35,525 nucleotides of DNA from Synergistaceae bacterium (lineage in GTDB: Bacteria > Synergistota > Synergistia > Synergistales > Synergistaceae): positions 1 to 35,525 of the forward strand of contig JAITOL010000057.1 of assembly GCA_031289955.1 (NCBI GenBank), given 5' to 3'. The position numbers were made by a program, and so were the translations under genes. Positions 6,876 through 15,069 of the stretch are shown here, one piece after another. Position 1 is the first letter of the stretch. Every line of letters starts with the position of its first letter. The notes beneath the pieces are model-generated. The model was given only the letters and a program-made list of their open reading frames with translations, was not told the DNA's origin and ran no database searches.

Positions 6876-6905
6876 CGGCAGATAGTGACGGAGGGGGTAC
6901 GGAGC

Positions 6906-7505
6906 ATGGCTGAGAGCGATATATCCGTAAACGGAAGGGGCGTTATCGCGGACGAATGGTTTGAGCGGGCCGAACGAGTCCCCATGACGAAATGCGTCAC
7001 GAGGGCGGTGCTGATGTCCGTTCTGTCGCCGCTAGAGGGAACGCGGGCGCTGGAGATCGGAAGCGGAAGCGGGGCCATGACGGTCGAGCTCGCTCGCGCT
7101 GTCGGGAGCGAAGGCCGCGTCACGAGCATCGAAATTTCCTCCTCCGCCGCGGACTTGACGAGGCGCAATCTCGAACGCGCCGGATATATGGACAGGGTCG
7201 AGCTGATAGAGGGAAAAGCGCCAAAATCCATACCGATAGGGGTGTTCGGGACGGTGTTCATCGGCGGACACGGAGAGGAACTCGAAGCGATAATGGGAAC
7301 GAGCGTCGACAGGATGGAGGCTGGGAGCAGGCTTGTGCTCACGTCCATCACGCCGCGCTCGACGGCGAGAGCTCTGGCGTATCTGGAGGTTCTGGGGCTT
7401 GGCGTCGGTTTCTGGCGGATGCACTCGTCCGTAGGGGCCCGGTTCGGTTCGGACTGGCTGCCGCTCGGGAACAACCCGGTCGACATTATATGGGGGGATA
7501 GATAG
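6906..7505 (+). CDS. cbiT: Cobalt-precorrin-6B C15-methyltransferase (decarboxylating) CbiT
   Basis: A 199-residue class I SAM methyltransferase. The N-terminal GVIADEWFERAERVPMTKCV corresponds to the start of CbiT, where Pro-Met-Thr-Lys is conserved. The SAM-binding loop reads ALEIGSGSGAMTVELAR, followed by an acidic strand end VTSIEIS. The enzyme methylates C15 and removes the C12 acetate carboxyl group. ATG at 6906 is preferred because GGAGGGGG lies at 6890-6896; an upstream in-frame GTG at 6885 has no such site. One base after its stop, cbiF begins. Confidence 0.92.
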   Translation: MAESDISVNGRGVIADEWFERAERVPMTKCVTRAVLMSVLSPLEGTRALEIGSGSGAMTVELARAVGSEGRVTSIEISSSAADLTRRNLERAGYMDRVELIEGKAPKSIPIGVFGTVFIGGHGEELEAIMGTSVDRMEAGSRLVLTSITPRSTARALAYLEVLGLGVGFWRMHSSVGARFGSDWLPLGNNPVDIIWGDR

Positions 7506-7506
7506 T

Positions 7507-8268
7507 ATGGACGCCCGTCCAAGAGTTTATATAGTAGGAGCAGGCCCAGGCGATCCTGAGCTCATGACGGTGAAGGGCTCGCGCCTGTTGGCCGGCGCCG
7601 ACGTGGTCGTCTACGCCGGCAGCCTCGTCAACGAAAGCGTGCTCTCCATCTGCCGCGACGACTGCGAAAAATTGAATTCCATAGATATGACGCTCGAGGA
7701 GCAGACGGACGTCATGACAAAGGCGGCTTTGGCCGGAAAATCGGTGGTGAGGCTGCATACCGGAGACCCCAGCCTTTACGGGGCCATATCGGAACAGATC
7801 GCGGCTCTGTCCTCGGGCGGAGTCGGATTCGAGATCGTGCCGGGCGTATCGAGCCTTCAGGCGGCCGCGTCGAGGCTCGGTATAGAGTACACGGTGCCGG
7901 ACGGAACCCAGACGCTCATCTGCACTCGCGTCTCCGGCCGGACTCCGGTTCCGGAGCTCGAGGATATCGAGCGGCTGGCCTCTCATGGGGCATCGCTCGT
8001 GGTCTTCCTGTCCGCCGGAATGGCGGAGGCCGTGGCCGAAAAATGCATCGCGGCCGGGATGCGGCGCGACACTCCGGCTGCCTGGATATACAGGGCGACG
8101 TGGAGCGACGAGCGCGCGCGCGTCACGACGCTCGAGGATTTGCCCCGCTCCATGAGGGAGTCGGGAATACACAATCACGCCCTCATAGTTGTGGGAGACT
8201 GCCTCGCTCGGGATCCGTCGTCGCGCAGCTTTCTCTACAGCTCCGAATTCCAGGGAGCGAGAGCATGA
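7507..8268 (+). CDS. cbiF: Cobalt-precorrin-4 C11-methyltransferase CbiF
   Basis: A 253-residue tetrapyrrole methylase of the CbiF/CobM group. The N-terminal P-loop VYIVGAGPGDPELMTVKG, the YAGSLVN segment, VVRLHTGDPSLYGAI and FEIVPGVSSLQAAAS are the recognised family signatures, and the PDGTQTLICTRVSGRTP stretch is specific for CbiF/CobM. It methylates C11 of cobalt-precorrin-4. The ribosome site GGGGGG (about 7492-7497) lies in the end of cbiT. The stop overlaps the start of the cbiG-cbiH-cbiJ fusion by four bases. Confidence 0.96.
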   Translation: MDARPRVYIVGAGPGDPELMTVKGSRLLAGADVVVYAGSLVNESVLSICRDDCEKLNSIDMTLEEQTDVMTKAALAGKSVVRLHTGDPSLYGAISEQIAALSSGGVGFEIVPGVSSLQAAASRLGIEYTVPDGTQTLICTRVSGRTPVPELEDIERLASHGASLVVFLSAGMAEAVAEKCIAAGMRRDTPAAWIYRATWSDERARVTTLEDLPRSMRESGIHNHALIVVGDCLARDPSSRSFLYSSEFQGARA

Positions 8269-10826
8269 TTCGCTTTCATACCGACAAAGAGATATACGCG
8301 CTCCACTATTCCGGCGGAAGCGAAACCGCGTCCGAGCTCCTCGAATCGCTGGGCGCGATTGACGTTCCTATCCCCGAGGGGGGCACCGGGAAAGCGTTCG
8401 CTTCGAGGTGGAGCGACGCCGGAGCGTTCATATTCATAGGGGCGCTCGCGATCGCTGTGCGCTCCATCGCCTCTCTTCTGGAGGACAAGTCGTCGGATCC
8501 GGCCGTCGTGGTCGTCAGCGAGGACGGCGGCGTCTGTCTGCCCGTAGTCTCGGGACATATAGGGCTCGCCACGGATCTCGCGAGGGAATGTGCCCAGATA
8601 CTGGCTCACAGGGGGGCGCTTTACGTGCCGACCACGTCGAGCGACAGGGCCGGCTTCATCGCTCCGGATCTCTGGGCCTCGCGAAGGGGTTACGACATCC
8701 TTCTGAAGGCGCGCCTCACGTCCGTCATCGCTAAGTTCAAGGAGACGGGCGGAATAACCGCGTGGGTGGATCCAATACTGCGGGATTTCGGCATAGATAT
8801 GCCCCTGCCCTACGGTTACGAACCGGCTGAGTCCCAGGGAGACGCGGATATAATCATCTCGCCGCGGGCAATACAGAAGCTGGTCGGGGCGAAACCCCAG
8901 ATAGTGCCCCGCGTAATTACTGCCGGCATCGGCTGTCGCAAGGGGACGAACGAGGAAGCGCTGGAGCGAGTCCTGAAGAGCGCGCTGTCAAAAAATCACT
9001 TCGGCCCGTTTCTCATCGAAGCGGCGTCGGAGATACGCACCGTGGAGGCCAAAAGGGACGAGGAGGGGCTCATCCGCATGGCCGAGGGCTGCGGCCTGCC
9101 AATTGTCATCGTTCCCGACGACGAGATACTGGCCATGCCGGGCAAGTTTTCCCCGTCCGCCGCGAAGCGCCATATAGGCCTTCCGGGCGCCGCCGAACCG
9201 GCTGCCGCGAGCGCCGGAGCGCTTCTTGACTCAAGGGTCGCGGAGTCCGGGGTCACCGTCGCGTTATCCATGTCCAAGCCGCGTGAGAGCGGGGAACTCG
9301 CCATAATCGGCATCGGCCCGGGGGACGCCAGATTTGTGACGATGGACGCCAGATCGGCAATAGACGCGAGCGAGGTTCTGATAGGCTACAACCTCTACGT
9401 CGACCTGCTGCCCGACGCGTGGAAGAACGGCAAGATCGTCGAGCGCTACGGCATGGGCGAGGAGGAGGACAGGGTTTCCCGCGCGTTTTCCTATGTCAAT
9501 TCCGGCTACAGGGTCGCCATAGTCTCCGGGGGCGACGCCTCGCTGTTCGGCATAGCGTCTTTGTGCCTCTCGACCCTCCCCGAGGGGGTTTTGTGGAGCA
9601 GTGTGCGGATAATACCGGGCATTACCGCGGCGCAGGCTGCCGGAGCGTCGATCGGCGCGCCATATTCCAACGGCCTCGTCCTTGTCTCGCTGTCGGATTA
9701 CCTTCAGCCGTGGCCCGACGTCGCGCGTTCTCTCGAGGGCGGCATGGAGAGCGGGCTCACCGTCGCCATATACAACCCGGTGCTGAGGGATCTCGACTTG
9801 AAACTGGCGGAGGTCCGGACGATATTCGCGGGCCGCGCGGCAATTCTCATCAGAGACGCCGGAAGGGCCGGCGAATCGGTTCGGGAGATTTCGATGGAGG
9901 ATCTCGTGCCGGATGCGATCGATATGAGGACGATGATTCTCATACCGTCGGACAAGGCTCGTGAGAAATACTCACATGGCAAAAAATTCTGGGTCGAGGC
10001 GAGGGGTTACAAGTCCGAAACTGGCGGAACGGACGCGCCGGCCATGCTCGGGCGGTTTCTCGTTTTGGGGGGCGCCACCGAGGGAAGAGAGGCCGCCAGG
10101 GTCATCCTCGAGCTCGGTTTTTCCGCGACAGTGTCGGTGACCAGGGAAGCTGGGGGCGCCACCGTGCCGGATGGGGCTGGTATGCTCGTGGGCGCCAGAA
10201 GCGCGGACGATTGGGTTCACATTCTGGGCTCGGAGGCGGCTTCGGAGCTGATTGGGGTAATCGACGCGACCCATCCGTTCGCGGACACGGCGTCGCGCGA
10301 GATAGCCAAAGCCTGTTCCCAGGCGGGAATGCCCCTCTGCCGTTTTATCAGGGCCAGCGAGATACCGGATGGGGCCGAGATCGTCTCTTCCCTGGAGGAT
10401 GCCGTCACCCGCGCGATAGAACTGACTGACGAGGGCGACGTCATATTCCTCGCCATCGGAACGAACGATCTGAGATCCGTCGTTCCAATGGCAAGGGAAT
10501 CCGGAAGGGGAATACTGGTTCGCATGCTGCCGACCGCGGAGAGCATCAAAAAAGCTGAGCGGGCCGGGGTCGAGCCGAGGGAGATAATAGCGTCGTGGGG
10601 AGCGGGAGGCCCACAATATAACGAGGCTTTATGCAGGGATAGAAACGTTCGCGCCATCGTCAGCAGGGAATCCGGAGCGCCTGGCGGAGTCGGGGGAAAG
10701 CGCGACGCCGCCGCGAGCCTGGAGATACCGCTGGTGCTCGTATCCAGACCGGAGGAGCCGTCCAATGTGAAGCGAGTGACCTCATCGGACGAGCTCATCG
10801 ACTGGTGCCAAAGACTCCGCAAGTGA
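8265..10826 (+). CDS. cbiGHJ: Triple fusion CbiG-CbiH-CbiJ (precorrin-5A hydrolase, C17-methyltransferase, precorrin-6A reductase)
   Basis: An 853-residue protein made of three corrin enzymes in one uninterrupted frame. Residues 1 to about 340 are CbiG: VVVSEDGGVCLPVVSGHIG, then SSDRAGFIAPDLWA, and the C-terminal domain starting ITAGIGCRKGTNEEAL near 221; it opens the lactone ring and releases acetaldehyde. Residues about 345-590 are CbiH/CobJ, the C17-methyltransferase that contracts the ring, starting LAIIGIGPGDARFVTMDA with VAIVSGGDASLFG and VRIIPGITAAQAA. Residues about 597-853 are CbiJ/CobK, the precorrin-6A reductase, starting RFLVLGGATEGREAARV with VIDATHPFADTAS and SRESG near the end. 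The start ATG 8265 lies in the ATGA shared with cbiF; coding-like extension upstream is only overlap with cbiF. CbiH and CbiG act in succession, so fusion could channel the unstable intermediates. I saw no frameshift or missing motif. Confidence 0.95.
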   Translation: MIRFHTDKEIYALHYSGGSETASELLESLGAIDVPIPEGGTGKAFASRWSDAGAFIFIGALAIAVRSIASLLEDKSSDPAVVVVSEDGGVCLPVVSGHIGLATDLARECAQILAHRGALYVPTTSSDRAGFIAPDLWASRRGYDILLKARLTSVIAKFKETGGITAWVDPILRDFGIDMPLPYGYEPAESQGDADIIISPRAIQKLVGAKPQIVPRVITAGIGCRKGTNEEALERVLKSALSKNHFGPFLIEAASEIRTVEAKRDEEGLIRMAEGCGLPIVIVPDDEILAMPGKFSPSAAKRHIGLPGAAEPAAASAGALLDSRVAESGVTVALSMSKPRESGELAIIGIGPGDARFVTMDARSAIDASEVLIGYNLYVDLLPDAWKNGKIVERYGMGEEEDRVSRAFSYVNSGYRVAIVSGGDASLFGIASLCLSTLPEGVLWSSVRIIPGITAAQAAGASIGAPYSNGLVLVSLSDYLQPWPDVARSLEGGMESGLTVAIYNPVLRDLDLKLAEVRTIFAGRAAILIRDAGRAGESVREISMEDLVPDAIDMRTMILIPSDKAREKYSHGKKFWVEARGYKSETGGTDAPAMLGRFLVLGGATEGREAARVILELGFSATVSVTREAGGATVPDGAGMLVGARSADDWVHILGSEAASELIGVIDATHPFADTASREIAKACSQAGMPLCRFIRASEIPDGAEIVSSLEDAVTRAIELTDEGDVIFLAIGTNDLRSVVPMARESGRGILVRMLPTAESIKKAERAGVEPREIIASWGAGGPQYNEALCRDRNVRAIVSRESGAPGGVGGKRDAAASLEIPLVLVSRPEEPSNVKRVTSSDELIDWCQRLRK

Positions 10827-10859
10827 CGCGGCGGAATATGTGAGGGGTGGAGTGGTATT

Positions 10860-11555
10860 TTGATTTTATACGGTGTCGGAGTGGGTCCTGGCGATCCGGA
10901 GCTTGTTACCATGGGAGCGTTCAAAATGCTCGAGGAGGCGGACGTTTTATTCATACCTGTGTCCGCGGAGGATAAGAAGAGCGTCGCGGGGGATATTTAT
11001 TCGCGTCTCGGGGGAAAGAGGGAGGCTCATCCCCTCTGGTTTCCGATGACAGGCGATTCGTCGAAGCGCGACGCGGAGATATTGCGGCAGCTCAACGAAT
11101 ACAAAGAGCTGTGGAGGAATGCCCGCAGCATCGCCCTGCCTGTGATAGGGGACTCGACGCTTTACGCGACGGCGGCTTACCTTTATTCGGTGTGGCGCGG
11201 AATATGCCCGGATCTCGAACTGAGGCTGCTGCCCGGAATATCGGCCCACTCGCTTGCCGCGAGCGTGGCGGGGGAATTTCTCGCCCTCGGGGGAGAGCGG
11301 CTGGCGGTGCTGCCGGGGTCCGTCGAGCTGCCGAAGCTGGAGGAAGCCATGAAGGCGTCCGAATGTGTGGCGCTCTACAAGCCGTCGGCGGTCGGTTCGT
11401 CCCTGCCGGATCTCGTGAAACGCACAGGCCCGTGGAAGAGTGTCGTCCGCGTGCATCGCGCCGGGCTGCCCGAACAGAGGATCGTTCGCGAAGACGAGGC
11501 CTCGAGCCCGACGGACGACTATCTCTCCGTTCTTCTGCTCTGGAGGGACAGATAA
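10860..11555 (+). CDS. cbiL: Cobalt-precorrin-2 C20-methyltransferase CbiL
   Basis: A 231-residue tetrapyrrole methylase of the CbiL/CobI group, which methylates C20 of cobalt-precorrin-2 after cobalt insertion. It starts ILYGVGVGPGDPELVTMGAF, and the segment ADVLFIPVSAEDKKSVAG (between the first two motifs) is typical of CbiL. ALPVIGDSTLYATAAYL and LLPGISAHSLAAS follow. The start codon is TTG at 10860, with GAGGGGTGGAG at 10842-10852. It lies 33 bases after the triple fusion and 10 bases before the membrane protein gene. Confidence 0.93.
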   Translation: MILYGVGVGPGDPELVTMGAFKMLEEADVLFIPVSAEDKKSVAGDIYSRLGGKREAHPLWFPMTGDSSKRDAEILRQLNEYKELWRNARSIALPVIGDSTLYATAAYLYSVWRGICPDLELRLLPGISAHSLAASVAGEFLALGGERLAVLPGSVELPKLEEAMKASECVALYKPSAVGSSLPDLVKRTGPWKSVVRVHRAGLPEQRIVREDEASSPTDDYLSVLLLWRDR

Positions 11556-11565
11556 CGACGCGGCG

Positions 11566-12525
11566 ATGAACGTGATCTCCATGTCGTCCGGCGATTTCTG
11601 GATGGCGCTTCTTGAGGCCGAAGCCACGCTCACGCTCAACATCACGATTGGGTTGGCTGTGGGCGAGCTGATACTGGCCCTCGGCGTTGTGGAACGGTTT
11701 TTTGCCCCTCTCGTCCCGTTGTTGGGACGGAGCGGAATAAATGAAAAGATAGCCGCAGCCATGCTGCTCGCCGCCGGATCGTCGCGTTCAGCGGCGGCTC
11801 TGATATCAGGGGCATACGCGAATCACGAGGTGACTCGCGAGGAGGCCACGCTCGGCACGTTGTCGCTCTCGTTCCCGGGCTACCTGCGCAGATGGGTCGG
11901 AACCGCGACAATGGCCTCGGCCATAGCCGGGACGGCCGGATTTATATTCTCCCTCGTGTTGCTGCTGCGCAGCGCCTGCCGCTTCGCCTGGGTAGTCGCC
12001 ATATTGGTTCGCCGCGGCAGGGGACGAACGGTGTCGGGACATATGCCCCCGCCTCCCTCCTCGCCGGAATGGCGGCAGAGGGCGCGGAAGCTCGGCAAAA
12101 TGCTGGCGCGTTCGCTGCCGTGGGCATGGGCTTTTTTTGCGCTCACCTACGCGCTTGTGCCGCTCGTGGACGCTTTTTTCACGGAGCACATCGCGAGGTT
12201 GGGATTTTATTCGTTCATACCAGCCGAGGGATGGGCGATAGCAGTGAGCTCGCTGGCCCATGTGACGGCGGCTCTATCGTCCGCCTCGGGGGCTATGGCG
12301 AGCGGCGCCCTCGGCGTCGGGCAGGCGGTATTGGCTCTTCTCGTCGGCAACATGGTCGGTTCGGTAACGAGAACAATGAGGCAAAATGTGGGCTATTGGG
12401 TCGGCATATTCCCGAAAGAGCTCATACCTGGTCTTCTGAGATGGCATTTCGCGACAACCATGATTCTGGAAGTCGTCTCGATTTTCATAGCGTGGTGCGC
12501 GGCGGGGGTGAGCGTCTTTGGGTAG
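11566..12525 (+). CDS. Unidentified multi-span membrane protein within the corrin/heme operon (Gate/nucleoside-recognition-like)
   Basis: A 319-residue very hydrophobic protein with about seven to eight candidate membrane segments. I see two similar halves: one around AAGSSRSAAALISGAYANHE (about residues 69-88), the other around AALSSASGAMASGALGVGQA (about 235-254). Each is followed by a helix and a basic turn. This arrangement recalls the Gate (nucleoside-recognition) fold found in some transporters and in FeoB, but the match is from memory and weak. A proline-rich, basic loop (HMPPPPSSPEWRQRARK) sits between the halves. It lies between cbiL and hemA and overlaps hemA by eight bases, so it is part of the operon. 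Cobalt or tetrapyrrole transport would fit the context but is only inference. The start ATG 11566 has no clear ribosome site; GGAGGG is 18 bases upstream, so initiation may depend on coupling to cbiL. Confidence 0.7.
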   Translation: MNVISMSSGDFWMALLEAEATLTLNITIGLAVGELILALGVVERFFAPLVPLLGRSGINEKIAAAMLLAAGSSRSAAALISGAYANHEVTREEATLGTLSLSFPGYLRRWVGTATMASAIAGTAGFIFSLVLLLRSACRFAWVVAILVRRGRGRTVSGHMPPPPSSPEWRQRARKLGKMLARSLPWAWAFFALTYALVPLVDAFFTEHIARLGFYSFIPAEGWAIAVSSLAHVTAALSSASGAMASGALGVGQAVLALLVGNMVGSVTRTMRQNVGYWVGIFPKELIPGLLRWHFATTMILEVVSIFIAWCAAGVSVFG

Positions 12526-13669
12526 GATATGCGTCATAACGATGGATCACAATTCGTCGACGGTTCAGGAGAGGACGAGCTTTTCATCGCTGGGAGACCG
12601 TCTGCCGGAGCTGAAGTCGAGCGGGCTCGTCGGAGAATACCTCAAGCTCGAGACGTGCAACAGGTTCGAACTGTATCTCGTGCTGTCGAGCCCCGGGGAC
12701 GAGCGCGGCGCGGTGGCCTCTTTCGACGTTCCCGGCGCGAGGATGCTGTACGATTACGAGGCCGTGCGCCATCTGTTGCGGGTGTTGCTCGGGCTCGAGA
12801 GCATGGCCAGGGGCGAGTCGCACATAGTTTCCCAGGTGAAGGAGGCGTACAGGGCGTCGGACGGCTGCGGCAAAGTGCTGCACAAGCTCTTTCAGCGCGC
12901 CTCCGGAATGTCGGCGTCGCTTCGTTCGCGGATTCATCCCGGAAGGGAGCCTTCCGTACCTTATATAGCGGCTAATTATTTCGTGAAAAATTTCAGATCC
13001 GGCGCCCGTCCGTCGGCCATGGTCGCTGGTCTGGGCGCCATGGGAACCGAGACGGCCCATATCCTGCTGTTGATGGGGTGCGACGTGCGCGTCTCCAACA
13101 GAAGCCCCCGCGAAATGGATAAAAAAATATCTGCGGCGGCGCTCGTTCCGTGGAGCGGATGGCTTGCCGCCGCGAGGGAGTGCGACGCGCTGTTCCTGTG
13201 CACATCCTCGTCCTCCCCGATACTGACCGGAGAGGATGAGGACTCGATGCCAGATGTGGCGGTGTACGACCTCGGGTCGCCTCATCAGAGCGCGGGCAGG
13301 AACGTCGGGATTCGCGTCACGCTCGACGAGATGAACGACATGGCCTCCGCTATGAACGCCGAATACGCTCACATGCTCCTGGAGCTCGAGGACGAGGCCG
13401 ACAAGACATCGAGCGCGCTTCTCGCCGAAATATCCATATTGACGGACGACACGTGGAAACAGCTCGCCATGACGAGGGTCCATTCCCTCATAAAGGACAG
13501 GGCCGTCGCGTACGCCGCTAAAACGGGGGCCGGGCCGGATGATCTCGAGGCGTTCGCCTCTTCGGTCGTCAGCGCGTTTCTGCATCCGCTCACGTCGGCT
13601 CACACGGCGCACAGTTCGCGGGCATGGAGGATACTGTCCGGAGAGAACGAGGAGTACGCGGAAGATTGA
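12518..13669 (+). CDS. hemA: Glutamyl-tRNA reductase HemA
   Basis: A 383-residue glutamyl-tRNA reductase, the first committed enzyme of the C5 pathway to 5-aminolevulinate. The catalytic cysteine is C47 in LETCNRFELY; an upstream histidine (H11) fits the family's N-terminal pattern. ESMARGESHIVSQVKEAY matches the conserved glutamate-binding region, and VAGLGAMGTETAHILL is the NADPH fold. It is shorter than the roughly 420 residues common in enterobacteria, mostly in the N-terminal and linker parts. TTG at 12518 is supported by GGGGGTG at 12504-12509 and overlaps the membrane protein gene by eight bases. HemL, the partner enzyme, is three genes downstream. Confidence 0.93.
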   Translation: MGRICVITMDHNSSTVQERTSFSSLGDRLPELKSSGLVGEYLKLETCNRFELYLVLSSPGDERGAVASFDVPGARMLYDYEAVRHLLRVLLGLESMARGESHIVSQVKEAYRASDGCGKVLHKLFQRASGMSASLRSRIHPGREPSVPYIAANYFVKNFRSGARPSAMVAGLGAMGTETAHILLLMGCDVRVSNRSPREMDKKISAAALVPWSGWLAAARECDALFLCTSSSSPILTGEDEDSMPDVAVYDLGSPHQSAGRNVGIRVTLDEMNDMASAMNAEYAHMLLELEDEADKTSSALLAEISILTDDTWKQLAMTRVHSLIKDRAVAYAAKTGAGPDDLEAFASSVVSAFLHPLTSAHTAHSSRAWRILSGENEEYAED

Positions 13670-15069
13670 TGGACGTAATGAGCAAAGAGGGGCCGTACAG
13701 GCTCATCGTCTCTTTGAATCTGGACAGACACGCCGTGCTGGTGATCGGAGGGGGCGCGGTCGCGGAGCGCAAGGTGCGAACGCTGCTGCGCTCGGGGGCG
13801 GGCGTAAGGCTCGTCTCTCCGACGTCTACTGAGGCATTGGCCGAAATGGCCGCCCGGGGGGAGATAATATGGGATATGCGCGATGCGGAACAGATGGACT
13901 TTAAACGCGAAAATTTCGCCATAATAGCGACCGCGCCGGATGAAGCCGGCGGGATAGCCGCGATGGCGCGAGAGGAACGCTGTGTCGTCGATGTGTGCTC
14001 CGACGGAGGCGAGGGGGATTTCGCCCTGTGCGCTCAATTCGGAGCGGACGGTAGTTTCGTCGGGGTTTCGAGCGGCGGAGGCGATCCGGCGGGGGCCGCC
14101 GCGATGAAGAGAAAAATAATGGGTTTCCTCGGGGCGAGCCATGTGGTCGCTCTCACGAGGAACAGCCCTCTGGCCCTCGCTCAGACCGGGCTGTGGGCAG
14201 GCGAGCTCGAACGCGTCGGGGTCGCGGTCGCGTCGAGAAGCGTGTCGAGCCACGGAGACAGGGACAGAACGAGCGAACTGTCGTCGTTCGGCTTCGGCGC
14301 GTTCGTGAAGGCTCTCGAGGACGAACTGCTGGCATGTCGAGGCGACTTCGCGGTCCACAGCATGAAGGACATGCCGACGTCGCTTCCGGATGGCGTGGTT
14401 ATCGCCGGGACGCTCGAGCGCGGCCCGGTTCACGACGTTTTGATCACGCGCGACGGATGTGATTTGAGCTCGATGCCCCGGGGGGCAAAAGTGGGAACGT
14501 CGAGCGTCCGCCGCAGGGCTCAGGTGCGCGCCGCCCGTCCCGACCTCGAATGTGTTACGTGCAGGGGCAACGTCGGGACGAGGCTCGAAAAGTTGAAAAA
14601 AGGCGAGATGGACGCCCTGATCCTCGCCGAGGCCGGGCTTGAGCGGCTCGGTTTCGGAGGAGTCCCCCGGGCGCCGCTTCCGTTCATAACGACGGCCGGC
14701 CAGGGGGCCGTGGCCGTCGAGACGAGAACCGGTTCCCCGTTGGAGGGGATACTGAGATCCCTGAATCATCTTCCGACGTGGTACGAGGTCACGGCCGAGA
14801 GGGCTTTTCTCGCCCGCATCGGCTTCGGCTGCGTCTGTCCCATAGGGGTCAACGCGAAGTACGGCGATGGAGAGCTCGAACTCACCGTCGATCTGTACCC
14901 GCCGGACAAAGACCCGTCGATTTCGCCGGAGATGGAGAGCCTGCGCGGCCGCGTCGATTCCGACGAAAGCGCGCGCGCTCTGGCTGACCGGCTGTGGGAG
15001 ATGGTGCGGGACAGGCCGGCGACGAGGGCGATGACCGATATGGGAATTGCCCGGGAGCCGGGCCTGTGA
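13669..15069 (+). CDS. hemC: Fusion of precorrin-2 dehydrogenase and hydroxymethylbilane synthase (SirC-HemC)
   Basis: A 466-residue bifunctional protein. Residues 1 to about 150 form an NAD-dependent precorrin-2 dehydrogenase (CysG-N/Met8p/SirC type): LIVSLNLDRHAVLVIGGGAV, AERKVRTLLRSGAGVRLVSP, and IATAPDEAGGIAAMAREE. Residues about 156-466 form HemC: VALTRNSPLALAQTGLWAGE, DFAVHSMKDMPTSLPDG, VGTSSVRRRAQ, and the cofactor loop FGCVCPIG with C388 as the likely dipyrromethane attachment site. HemC makes hydroxymethylbilane from four porphobilinogens; the dehydrogenase makes sirohydrochlorin from precorrin-2, the substrate of CbiK. ATG 13669 shares one base with the hemA stop (TGATG); an in-frame ATG at 13624 would overlap hemA more and has no better ribosome site. 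The two activities are not consecutive, since HemD and CobA act between them. Confidence 0.92.
   Translation: MDVMSKEGPYRLIVSLNLDRHAVLVIGGGAVAERKVRTLLRSGAGVRLVSPTSTEALAEMAARGEIIWDMRDAEQMDFKRENFAIIATAPDEAGGIAAMAREERCVVDVCSDGGEGDFALCAQFGADGSFVGVSSGGGDPAGAAAMKRKIMGFLGASHVVALTRNSPLALAQTGLWAGELERVGVAVASRSVSSHGDRDRTSELSSFGFGAFVKALEDELLACRGDFAVHSMKDMPTSLPDGVVIAGTLERGPVHDVLITRDGCDLSSMPRGAKVGTSSVRRRAQVRAARPDLECVTCRGNVGTRLEKLKKGEMDALILAEAGLERLGFGGVPRAPLPFITTAGQGAVAVETRTGSPLEGILRSLNHLPTWYEVTAERAFLARIGFGCVCPIGVNAKYGDGELELTVDLYPPDKDPSISPEMESLRGRVDSDESARALADRLWEMVRDRPATRAMTDMGIAREPGL

Noticed and set aside
8043-8264. Upstream in-frame extension of the cbiG-cbiH-cbiJ gene
   Set aside because: It runs inside cbiF in another frame, is Arg-rich and lacks CbiG sequence. 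ATG 8265 in the ATGA overlap gives the normal N-terminus.
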